From NCBI GenBank assembly GCA_027068615.1, contig JAMOQV010000208.1, positions 1 to 8,867 of the forward strand: DNA of 8,867 bases. Direction: 5' to 3'. Each line of letters starts with the position of its first letter. Positions within the stretch are counted from its first letter, which is position 1. Below, piece by piece: positions 1 to 6,630 of this stretch. The notes beneath the pieces are model-generated. The model did not search any database. It was not told the origin of the DNA and saw only the letters and a list, made by a program, of their open reading frames with translations. Origin of the DNA: Helicobacteraceae bacterium (GTDB taxonomy: Bacteria; Campylobacterota; Campylobacteria; Campylobacterales; Sulfurimonadaceae). The position numbers were made by a program, and so were the translations under genes.

Positions 1-1178
1 ACATTATATTTTTTAGCATAGTATTTTAAGAGTAGTTTTTGTAAAGTTGGTTCTATAGATGGTGCAAACCAAGCATTGTTACTTATGGCTATAACATACT
101 TTACATCCCCTTGATATATCTCATCACAAGTTGCTTCGTAGCATATAGCATTACGAAATTTTACACCTTTTATCATAAAATCAGTTGGTTTTTTAGCTGT
201 TTTAAAGTCAGATGCTCCTGCAAAAAAAGTATCGTTTATAAACTTTTGAGCAAATTTTGGTAGTGGTATATACTCTCCAAATGGTACTAAAACAAGTTTT
301 TTTGCTATTTTATATTTACCATTTTGAAATACATAAGTTACATTGTAGCTTTGGTTGTTTTCATATAAAAGAGTTCCTGCTACTATAGTTATCTTTTGAG
401 ATATAAGTAATAGTTGTTCTAACAGAAGTGGATTTTTATTCATATATAGTGGAAATACTGATTCGGGTAGAACTATCACATCATACTTTTTATCTATAGC
501 ATTTTGAATCTTTTTATATATAAGTTTTATAGTTGGATTTAGCTGTGATGGTTGCCATTTTAGTTCCTGTTTTATATCTGTTGATGCTAGTTTTATCTTT
601 AATGGTGCTAAAGTTTGGTTGGCTTTTGTAAAATCAAGTGCAAATATTAGTAGAAAAAGTGGTGCAAATCTAAAAGGTTTATCCATATATTTTGGTAAAG
701 CTAATGCTAGTAAAACTAATATAAGTTGGTATTTAAAGATGCCTATATAACTTTGGACAAAAAGTAACTCTATTTGCATCCAGTTAAAGTCAAATGGTTC
801 AACAAAACTTACCAAAAAGAGTAAAACAGCTCTTAGCATAACACTTTTAGTAAGTGCTAAAACACCAAAAAACAGCATATAAACAAAACCAAATCCAATA
901 GTGATAAATGGTGTCATATATCCAACACCATTATACTTAAAACTATACCCAATCCAGTAAAACCAAAGCAGTCCTATGCTAAAACCAGCAATCAATATAG
1001 ATTTTTTAGGAGCATAAAGTAAAAGTGCCAATGCTGATATACCAAAGATGGTATTTAAAAGTTTAGAAGTTATGCCAAAGTGTTCAAAGTAGATAAATGC
1101 ACTAAAGAGTATGGCAGTTAAGATGCCATACAAAAAAGTGTAAATTTTTTGGTTATTTTTTGATAACAGTTCCAACAC
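1..1178 (-). CDS. lnt: Apolipoprotein N-acyltransferase, 3' end cut by window edge
   Basis: Inner-membrane enzyme that moves an acyl chain from a phospholipid to the N-terminal cysteine of diacylated lipoproteins, the last step of lipoprotein maturation. About 392 codons are visible. The first ~210 residues are a series of hydrophobic membrane helices. A nitrilase-type periplasmic domain follows, with the expected catalytic residues: Glu239 in LPESVFP, Lys294 just before LVLVPFGEYIP, and Cys346 in NAICYEA, then a SNNAWF motif. Campylobacterota Lnt proteins are usually nearer 400-440 aa than the 512 of E. coli, so only a few dozen C-terminal residues should be missing. The frame is closed upstream by a stop at 1188-1190 and has no ATG near its beginning. 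GTG at 1178 or TTG at 1175 are the likeliest starts, both inside the end of argB, and CTG at 1169 and TTG at 1133 are alternatives. No good ribosome site is seen, so translation is probably coupled to argB. The family is certain; the exact start is not. Confidence 0.93.
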   Translation of the reverse strand, partial: MLELLSKNNQKIYTFLYGILTAILFSAFIYFEHFGITSKLLNTIFGISALALLLYAPKKSILIAGFSIGLLWFYWIGYSFKYNGVGYMTPFITIGFGFVYMLFFGVLALTKSVMLRAVLLFLVSFVEPFDFNWMQIELLFVQSYIGIFKYQLILVLLALALPKYMDKPFRFAPLFLLIFALDFTKANQTLAPLKIKLASTDIKQELKWQPSQLNPTIKLIYKKIQNAIDKKYDVIVLPESVFPLYMNKNPLLLEQLLLISQKITIVAGTLLYENNQSYNVTYVFQNGKYKIAKKLVLVPFGEYIPLPKFAQKFINDTFFAGASDFKTAKKPTDFMIKGVKFRNAICYEATCDEIYQGDVKYVIAISNNAWFAPSIEPTLQKLLLKYYAKKYN

Positions 1179-2004
1179 CTTCGCTAGTTAGTATTTCTAA
1201 AAGTAAAGAGTGTTCAACCCTACCATCTATGATATGAGCTTTTTCAACTCCACCATCTATAGCTTCAAGACAAGCATCTACCTTTGGTATCATACCACCT
1301 GTGATAGTGCCATCTTTTTTATAAGCTTTTATCTCATCTTCTGTTAGGGTATCTAGTAGATTTTTTTCTTTATCTAGTACACCAGTTATATCTGTCATAA
1401 ATATAACTTTTTTAGCACCGATAGCTGAGGCTACTCTACTAGCTGCTAAATCAGCATTTATGTTAAATCCAGGGTGTCCCACTTCGTTTGCAGAAGCGAT
1501 AGGTGCTATAACTGGTATAAACTTGTCATTTAGAAGATTTTTTATAACTTTATCATCTATATTTGTTATCTCTCCAACTAAGCCATATTTGCCATCAGCT
1601 TTTGGTTTTGCTGTTATGAAGTTTGCATCTTTACCACTTATACCAAGAGCTTTTGCTCCGTGAAAGTTTAAAAGTGTAGTGATTTCGCTGTTTATGTTTC
1701 CACCTAAAACCATCTCTACAACTTCCATAACTTGCTTAGTAGTTACTCTTAGTCCATCTACAAATTCACTCTTAATCTCTAGTTTGTCAAGTAGTTCGTT
1801 TATCTTTTTTCCACCACCATGAACTATAACTGGTTTTATTCCTACAAGATAAAGAAGTATGATATCTTGTGCAAATTTATCTTTTAATTCTGGAGATGTT
1901 TGAGCTGAGCCTCCATATTTTATAACAAAAACTTCATTTGCATATCTTTTTATGTATGGTAATGCTTCAAGAAGAGTTTTGGCTGTTTGTATTTTTTTTA
2001 TCAA
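1153..2004 (-). CDS. argB: Acetylglutamate kinase (N-acetyl-L-glutamate 5-phosphotransferase)
   Basis: Cytoplasmic kinase that phosphorylates N-acetylglutamate with ATP, the second step of arginine synthesis. The 283-residue protein has the full amino-acid-kinase fold: VIKYGGSA with Lys29, the substrate loop VHGGGKKIN (61-69), Arg86 in GLRVTT, FNINADLAA with Asn181 and Asp185, TDITGVLD (204-211), and Lys241 in MIPKV. About 26 residues lie before the first beta strand, unlike the E. coli enzyme (258 aa), which begins almost at that strand. The C-terminal stretch GRVEHSLLLEILTSEGVGT carries the His and Glu typical of arginine-inhibited forms. These two traits together suggest a hexamer inhibited by arginine (inference). 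The start is TTG at 2002-2004, supported by AAGGGA at 2013-2018 about 8 bases upstream; no in-frame ATG fits. lnt overlaps its end, so the two genes are probably transcribed together. No other arginine gene is in the window. Confidence 0.97.
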   Translation of the reverse strand: MIKKIQTAKTLLEALPYIKRYANEVFVIKYGGSAQTSPELKDKFAQDIILLYLVGIKPVIVHGGGKKINELLDKLEIKSEFVDGLRVTTKQVMEVVEMVLGGNINSEITTLLNFHGAKALGISGKDANFITAKPKADGKYGLVGEITNIDDKVIKNLLNDKFIPVIAPIASANEVGHPGFNINADLAASRVASAIGAKKVIFMTDITGVLDKEKNLLDTLTEDEIKAYKKDGTITGGMIPKVDACLEAIDGGVEKAHIIDGRVEHSLLLEILTSEGVGTVIKK

Positions 2005-2106
2005 AATTGTTTCCCTTAATATTTTCTATGTATTTTATCTTAAAAATATTACTTATTTATTAAAATAAATTCGATATGATATGAAAAAATAAAATTGGAA
2101 ATGCTT
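2005..2106. promoter_or_regulatory. Divergent promoter region between argB and the lipoprotein gene
   Basis: A 100-bp, very AT-rich gap between genes pointing away from each other, so it must drive both. On the plus strand, TATGAT (2075-2080) is a fair -10 box about 30 bases ahead of the ATG at 2107, and GGA (2097-2099) is a plausible ribosome site. On the minus strand, TAAAAT (2037 down to 2032) is a possible -10 box for argB, followed by the ribosome site AAGGGA. No convincing -35 boxes are seen, which is usual for sigma-70 promoters in this phylum. No ARG-box-like palindrome is evident. Box assignments are by eye. Confidence 0.5.
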
Positions 2107-2742
2107 ATGATGTTTTTAGACAAAAGTTTATTTAAGTGCTGTGTTATACCATTTAGTGTTTTTCTTTTAAGTGGATGTAACAATTCTAAAGAAAACCAAA
2201 GACCCTATGTTATAGGTGCTACACATACTTATATAAAAAAAGATACTACAAATACAAATAATCACTCTTCTATAATCGAAGTTCAAAAGATTAAATCTCA
2301 AACTCAAAAAGAGATAGCTTTGATAAATAAACAAAGAGATATAGAAGTTGAAAGATTAAAACAAGAAACTTCAGTAAATGAAGCCAAGATAAAAAAAGAG
2401 GTAGCCTTTAAAAAAACTGAGACAGATTTACTAATGGCTGAGAAAACTATAGAAACTCAAAAAATTAGTACTATCCTTACTACATCAGTTGCACTGATAG
2501 CTATAGCTGTACTTGCTTATTTCTTATATAAAAGAAGACAAGATAAGTTAAAAATGCATCAAGATGAGATAAACAAAGAGTTATATATAAAGGATAGAGA
2601 GTTACAAGCTCAGATGGCAAATCGTCTTTTAGATACACTTGAGAGAAAAAGTTTAACACCAGAACAAGAGACAAAACTTATAGATAGTATCACTAAGACA
2701 GCTGATGTAAAACCTATAAATCTGATAGAAAATAAAAGCTAA
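2107..2742 (+). CDS. Hypothetical lipoprotein with coiled coil and one internal membrane helix
   Basis: I do not recognise this family. The frame opens at a TTG at 2095, but ATG at 2107 is preferred because GGA at 2097-2099 sits 7 bases ahead; this gives 211 residues. Residues 1-24 form a lipoprotein signal peptide: Lys6 and Lys10, a hydrophobic stretch, then the lipobox LLSGC with acylated Cys24 followed by Asn-Asn. Residues 25-55 look like a flexible polar linker rich in Thr and Asn. Residues ~55-118 are a highly charged predicted helix rich in Lys, Glu and Gln, probably a coiled coil. Residues ~121-141 are a clear membrane helix followed by KRRQDK, which by the positive-inside rule puts the rest in the cytoplasm. 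The tail (~142-211) is again charged and helical. The predicted form is a protein tied to the outer face of the inner membrane by lipid and crossing it once. It has its own promoter and lies between lnt and the Sec genes, but no function can be assigned. Confidence 0.8.
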   Translation: MMFLDKSLFKCCVIPFSVFLLSGCNNSKENQRPYVIGATHTYIKKDTTNTNNHSSIIEVQKIKSQTQKEIALINKQRDIEVERLKQETSVNEAKIKKEVAFKKTETDLLMAEKTIETQKISTILTTSVALIAIAVLAYFLYKRRQDKLKMHQDEINKELYIKDRELQAQMANRLLDTLERKSLTPEQETKLIDSITKTADVKPINLIENKS

Positions 2743-2752
2743 AATAAGCTTT
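2735..2752 (+). terminator. Weak hairpin at end of lipoprotein gene
   Basis: AAAGCT (2735-2740) and AGCTTT (2747-2752) can pair as a 6-bp stem with a 6-base loop across the stop codon. The run after it (AAGTCTATTTT) is only moderately rich in T, and the stem has just two G-C pairs. It may attenuate transcription into yajC, but it is short enough to be chance. Confidence 0.25.
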
Positions 2753-2766
2753 AAGTCTATTTTGAG

Positions 2767-2796
2767 TATAATCGTAACCATTTTACTTACAAAGGA
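2767..2796 (+). promoter_or_regulatory. Promoter and ribosome site of the yajC-secDF operon
   Basis: A perfect TATAAT (2767-2772) follows a T-rich stretch (TTTTGAG) in the 63-bp gap before yajC. AAAGGA (2791-2796) is a good Shine-Dalgarno site 9 bases before the ATG at 2806. The untranslated leader would be about 27 bases. No -35 hexamer is evident, as is common in this phylum. Confidence 0.65.
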
Positions 2797-2805
2797 TAGT
2801 TAGGT

Positions 2806-3075
2806 ATGCAAGTTATAAGTCAATTATTACCGTTTATATTTTTAATCGCAATTATGTATTTTGTGATTATTCGTCCGCAACAAAAAGAAGCAAAAGCTAG
2901 AGAAGATATGATATCTGCTCTTAAAAAAGGTGACAAAGTTGTTACTAATGGTGGTTTTATCGTTGTTGTTCATAAAGTTGAAGAGAATTTCTTAAGTGTA
3001 AAAATGAATGATGATACTATCGTTAAGATAACTAAAGATGCGATAGCTAAACTTTATGATCCAGATGCCAAATAG
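2806..3075 (+). CDS. yajC: Sec translocase accessory subunit YajC
   Basis: Small inner-membrane protein that associates with SecD and SecF and so with the SecYEG export channel. Its exact role is still unclear, and in E. coli it is dispensable. The 89-residue product has one N-terminal membrane helix (~5-22), the hallmark IRPQQKEAK just after it (22-30), and the cytoplasmic motif KGDKVVTNGG (41-50) followed by a short beta-rich region ending in VKITKDAIAKL. Length and order match the family. ATG at 2806 has the AAAGGA site at 2791-2796. The stop codon TAG touches the secD ATG with no spacer, which points to coupled translation. It is the first gene of a yajC-secD-secF operon. Confidence 0.97.
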   Translation: MQVISQLLPFIFLIAIMYFVIIRPQQKEAKAREDMISALKKGDKVVTNGGFIVVVHKVEENFLSVKMNDDTIVKITKDAIAKLYDPDAK

Positions 3076-4641
3076 ATGAAGTTAAATTATCGTATAGTAA
3101 TTTTCGGGTTATCTATTATATTTGGTATAGCTTTTTCTATGCCATCTCTTCTTCAAACTGATGGGGGTAAAAAGGTCAACTTAGGTCTTGATCTTCAAGG
3201 TGGTCTTCATATGCTTTTAGGTGTAAAAACTGATGAAGCTATAAAATCTCGTATAAAATCTATTGCAGCTAGTATAAAACATTTTTCTGAAAGGGAAGAT
3301 ATCTTAATAGATGCTCTTAATTTTGATGAGAGTAGTGTGAAGTTTACTCTTTTAGATATAGATGATATGAAAAAAATGAAAGATTTTTTATCAAAGATAG
3401 ATGGTGCAAAAATTGTTTCAAATCAAGAAGAGATATCTGTTGAACTTACTCCAAAAGAGATTGAAAAAACAAAACAAGAAGCTGTTAGTCAGGCTATAGA
3501 GACTATAAGAAACAGACTTGATCAGTTTGGTTTATCAGAACCAGTTGTTGCTCGTCAGGGTAAAGATAAAATACTTGTTCAATTAGCTGGTATAAAAACT
3601 CTTCAAGAGGAGCAAAGAGCAAGAGAGTTAATATCTCGTGCTGCAAAACTAGAGCTTATGGCTATAGATGAAGATAGAGTAGGTCGTGTTAATGTTATGA
3701 GTCCAGCAGATGCTGCATCTTATGGTGATGTGATTTTACCAGATGTTAAAAATCCAAATATAAAACATTTAGTTCATGAGATACCTATCTTAGATGGTGG
3801 TATGCTAACAGATGCTTATGTTGGGTTTGATCAGAACAATCGTCCACAAATCAACTTTAAGTTAAATTCAGAAGGTGCTGAAATCTTTGGTGATTTTACT
3901 GGCAAAAATGTTGGTAAACATTTAGCCGTTGTACTAGATGGTAAAGTTTACTCTGCTCCTGTTATAAATGAACGCATAGGTGGTGGTAGTGGTCAAATCT
4001 CTGGCGATTATACCATTATGGAAGCAAAAGATTTAGCTATTGCTCTTCGTTCTGGTGCATTACTCGCTCCTATATATCTTATGGAAAAACGCTCGGTTGG
4101 TCCATCTTTAGGTGCAGATAGTATAAAAGCTAGTATGGTAGCTTTAATAGGTGGCTTTGTTTTAGTTATCGTTTTTATGATGATTTATTATAGATTAGCT
4201 GGTGTTATAGCAAATATAGCACTTATAGCAAACTTATTTATAATACTTGCTGTTATGAGTCTTTTTGGAGCAACACTTACACTACCAGGTATGGCAGGTA
4301 TAGTTTTAACTGTTGGTATGGCAGTTGATGCAAATGTTATCATCTCTGAAAGGATAAGGGAGCTTATCTATCAAGGGGTAAGCATACATAAAGCGATAGA
4401 AGAGGGTTATAGCAATGCTATGAGAGCTATTTTAGATGCAAATATAACAACACTTATAGCTTCTGTTGTTTTATATGCTTACGGAACAGGTGCTATAAAA
4501 GGTTTTGCTATAACTATGAGTATAGGTATTTTAGCTTCTATGCTTACAGCTATACTAGGTACTCACGGGATTTATCAAATGTTAGAAAAAAAGATACAAA
4601 AATCAAAAGATAACCGTTTATGGTTTGGGATTAAGGGTTAG
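3076..4641 (+). CDS. secD: Protein translocase subunit SecD
   Basis: Inner-membrane RND-type subunit that, with SecF, uses the proton gradient to help exported proteins leave the SecYEG channel on the periplasmic side. The 521 residues comprise one helix (~7-24), a large periplasmic region (~30-350), and five clustered membrane helices (~352-498). The conserved motif LGLDLQGGLHM lies at 36-46. ETIRNRLDQFGLSEP (142-156) marks the P1 base, and DGKVYSAPVI (288-297) the end of the periplasmic part. VGMAVDANVIISERIRE (413-429) carries Asp418, equivalent to the proton-relay Asp519 of E. coli. It is shorter than E. coli SecD (615 aa), as is usual in Campylobacterota. ATG at 3076 directly abuts the yajC stop; no strong independent ribosome site is seen. 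Two bases separate it from secF. Confidence 0.98.
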   Translation: MKLNYRIVIFGLSIIFGIAFSMPSLLQTDGGKKVNLGLDLQGGLHMLLGVKTDEAIKSRIKSIAASIKHFSEREDILIDALNFDESSVKFTLLDIDDMKKMKDFLSKIDGAKIVSNQEEISVELTPKEIEKTKQEAVSQAIETIRNRLDQFGLSEPVVARQGKDKILVQLAGIKTLQEEQRARELISRAAKLELMAIDEDRVGRVNVMSPADAASYGDVILPDVKNPNIKHLVHEIPILDGGMLTDAYVGFDQNNRPQINFKLNSEGAEIFGDFTGKNVGKHLAVVLDGKVYSAPVINERIGGGSGQISGDYTIMEAKDLAIALRSGALLAPIYLMEKRSVGPSLGADSIKASMVALIGGFVLVIVFMMIYYRLAGVIANIALIANLFIILAVMSLFGATLTLPGMAGIVLTVGMAVDANVIISERIRELIYQGVSIHKAIEEGYSNAMRAILDANITTLIASVVLYAYGTGAIKGFAITMSIGILASMLTAILGTHGIYQMLEKKIQKSKDNRLWFGIKG

Positions 4642-4643
4642 AT

Positions 4644-5615
4644 ATGGAATTTTTTAAATATACAAAAACCTTTAATTTTATGGGCAAATCAAAACTTGCA
4701 ATATACCTTTCTATAACTGTAGTTATACTTTCTTATCTACTACTTTTAACAAAAGGTCTAAACTATGGTGTTGATTTTGCTGGTGGAACTATAGTTCAAG
4801 TAAAGTATGATAAAGTAGCACCTATAGATGAGATGAGAGAAAAGTTAAAGTCAAATGAACTTTTTAAAGACTCATCTATAACAGAATTTGGTTCTGTAAA
4901 TGAAGTTGTTATAAGAATGAAAACAACTACTAGTGATGTTAAGATTGATATCGGTGATGTAACTAGAGAAGCTCTAAAAGGTACTGGGAACTTTGAGATT
5001 CGTCGTGTAGATATAGTTGGTCCTAAAGTTGGAAGTGAGTTAAAAGAAAAAGGTATAATGTCTTTACTTTTAGCAATAGTTGGTATCCTTGTTTATGTAG
5101 CATTTAGATTTGAGTGGAGATTTGCTGTTGCATCTATCGTTGCTCTTGTTCATGATGTTTCTATAGCTTTAGGTGCTATATCTTTAGTTGGTCTTGATGT
5201 AAATCTTGATGTTTTAGCTGCACTTCTTACCATTCTTGGTTACTCTTTAAATGATACGATTATAGTTTTTGACCGTATTCGTGAGGGTGTTGTTAAAGCT
5301 AAAAATCTTGATTTGACAGATATTATAAATGAGTCAGTTACTAGAACTTTAGCTAGAACTACTTTAACTTCACTTACAACTTTCTTTGTTGTATTTACAT
5401 TGTTTATGTTTGGTGGTGAGATAATCCATCCATTTGCATTTACACTTTTAGTTGGTGTTATTGTTGGTACTTACTCATCTATATTTGTTGCATCCCCTAT
5501 ATTGCTTAAGTTTGGTTTTGATGTAAAAGGTTATCATGAAAAACTAGCTCAAAAAGCAAAAAGAGAAGCAGAAAAAAATCGTATGAGACAACAGTTTGAG
5601 TCTGGAACGATATAA
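4644..5615 (+). CDS. secF: Protein translocase subunit SecF
   Basis: Partner of SecD in the proton-driven export motor of the inner membrane. The 323-residue protein has helix 1 (~17-36), the motif YGVDFAGGT (41-49), a periplasmic domain, VGPKVGSEL (125-133), and five further helices (~138-288). GYSLNDTIIVFDRIRE (199-214) is the family signature, and Arg238 in LARTTLTSL corresponds to the important Arg247 of E. coli. The C-terminal ~30 residues (292-323) form a charged cytoplasmic tail. The start ATG at 4644 lies two bases after the secD stop, with AAGGG (4633-4637) inside the end of secD as ribosome site. It is the last gene of the operon; a terminator follows. Confidence 0.98.
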   Translation: MEFFKYTKTFNFMGKSKLAIYLSITVVILSYLLLLTKGLNYGVDFAGGTIVQVKYDKVAPIDEMREKLKSNELFKDSSITEFGSVNEVVIRMKTTTSDVKIDIGDVTREALKGTGNFEIRRVDIVGPKVGSELKEKGIMSLLLAIVGILVYVAFRFEWRFAVASIVALVHDVSIALGAISLVGLDVNLDVLAALLTILGYSLNDTIIVFDRIREGVVKAKNLDLTDIINESVTRTLARTTLTSLTTFFVVFTLFMFGGEIIHPFAFTLLVGVIVGTYSSIFVASPILLKFGFDVKGYHEKLAQKAKREAEKNRMRQQFESGTI

Positions 5616-5624
5616 TATAACTTT

Positions 5625-5665
5625 TTTATAGAGAGTTTTTAATACTCTCTGTAAACTTTTCTTTC
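5625..5665 (+). terminator. Rho-independent terminator after secF
   Basis: The arms TTTATAGAGAGT (5625-5636) and ACTCTCTGTAAA (5644-5655) pair over 12 positions with one T-G wobble, leaving a 7-base loop (TTTTAAT). A pyrimidine run CTTTTCTTTC follows at once. The core AGAGAGT/ACTCTCT is perfect. The T-rich side lies only downstream on the plus strand, so it acts on the yajC-secDF transcript. Confidence 0.8.
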
Positions 5666-5680
5666 ATTTAAAATAAAAAA

Positions 5681-5724
5681 TTGTTAGTTTGGATATAATT
5701 ATAAAAATATAACTTAATTTGAGG
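5681..5724 (+). promoter_or_regulatory. Promoter and ribosome site of glyQ
   Basis: TATAAT (5694-5699) preceded by TTTGGA is a good -10 box between the secF terminator and glyQ. A -35 hexamer is not obvious. TGAGG (5720-5724) is a Shine-Dalgarno site 10 bases ahead of the ATG at 5735. No T-box or other leader structure fits in the ~28 bases of leader. Confidence 0.6.
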
Positions 5725-5734
5725 TAAATATCTT

Positions 5735-6619
5735 ATGATTACATTTAGTGAAATGCTACTAAAACTACAAGAATTTTGGATGAAACAAGGGTGCAATATC
5801 GTACAACCTTACGATATTCCAGCTGGGGCTGGTACTTTTCATCCAGCTACTTTTCTTCGTTCACTTGATTCTACTCCGTGGGCTACTGCTTATGTAGCAC
5901 CATCTCGCCGCCCAACTGATGGTAGATATGGGGAAAATCCTAACAGACTTGGTTCTTACTATCAGTTTCAAGCACTTATAAAACCATCACCAGACAACAT
6001 TCAAGAGCTTTATCTAAAGTCTTTGGAGTATCTTGGTCTTGATGTTTCACAACACGATATAAGATTTATAGAAGATAACTGGGAATCTCCAACTCTTGGT
6101 GCTTGGGGTCTTGGTTGGGAAGTTTGGTTAAATGGTATGGAAGTTACACAGTTTACTTACTTTCAACAAGTAGGTGGCATAGAGTGTAACCCTGTTGCTG
6201 TTGAGATAACTTACGGAACAGAAAGACTAGCGATGTATCTTCAAGGTGTAGATAGTGTTTTTGATATAGTTTGGAATGTGGATAAAGATGGTAACAAAAC
6301 ACTTTATAGTGATGTTCATAAAGAGAGTGAGATAGAGTTTTCTAAGTATAACTTTGAAGTAGCAGATACACAGATGCTTTTTGCAGAGTTTGATGCTAAA
6401 GCAAAAGAGTGTAAACGAGCCTTGGAAGCTGGTCTTCCTCTACCTGCTTATGATTTATGTATGATAGCTTCAAACACTTTTAATGTACTAGATGCTAGAA
6501 AAGCTATATCTCAAACAGAGAGACAAAACTATATACTTCAAATCCGTGAACTTTCAAAAGGTTGTGCAGAGCTTTACAAAGCTCAAGAGGAAGATAGACT
6601 AAAAAGAGTTAAAGCTTAG
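5735..6619 (+). CDS. glyQ: Glycyl-tRNA synthetase alpha subunit
   Basis: Catalytic chain of the bacterial alpha2-beta2 glycyl-tRNA synthetase, which loads glycine onto tRNA-Gly using ATP. The 294 residues match the family closely: GCNIVQPYDIPAGAGTFHP (19-37), the motif-2 region SRRPTDGRYGENPNR (57-71) followed by YYQFQ, FIEDNWESPTLGAWGLGWEV (111-130), and motif 3 GTERLAMYLQ (161-170). ATG at 5735 is supported by TGAGG 10 bases upstream and aligns with the usual N-terminus. The beta subunit gene glyS, which sits beside glyQ in many Proteobacteria, is not in the window; separation of the two is normal in Campylobacterota. recD2 follows 11 bases later on the same strand. Confidence 0.98.
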   Translation: MITFSEMLLKLQEFWMKQGCNIVQPYDIPAGAGTFHPATFLRSLDSTPWATAYVAPSRRPTDGRYGENPNRLGSYYQFQALIKPSPDNIQELYLKSLEYLGLDVSQHDIRFIEDNWESPTLGAWGLGWEVWLNGMEVTQFTYFQQVGGIECNPVAVEITYGTERLAMYLQGVDSVFDIVWNVDKDGNKTLYSDVHKESEIEFSKYNFEVADTQMLFAEFDAKAKECKRALEAGLPLPAYDLCMIASNTFNVLDARKAISQTERQNYILQIRELSKGCAELYKAQEEDRLKRVKA

Positions 6620-6630
6620 TTGGTATAGGT

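Noticed and set aside
1460..1663. Open frame of 67 codons on the plus strand
   Set aside because: It lies wholly antisense to argB, whose protein motifs are intact, and its product resembles no family I know.
2055..2070. AT-only inverted repeat ATTTA/TAAAT in the divergent gap
   Set aside because: Only five A-T pairs in a very AT-rich stretch; expected by chance and not a convincing operator.
2095..2106. Upstream TTG start for the lipoprotein gene
   Set aside because: The ribosome site GGA would lie inside the coding frame; ATG at 2107 has proper spacing and a normal signal peptide.
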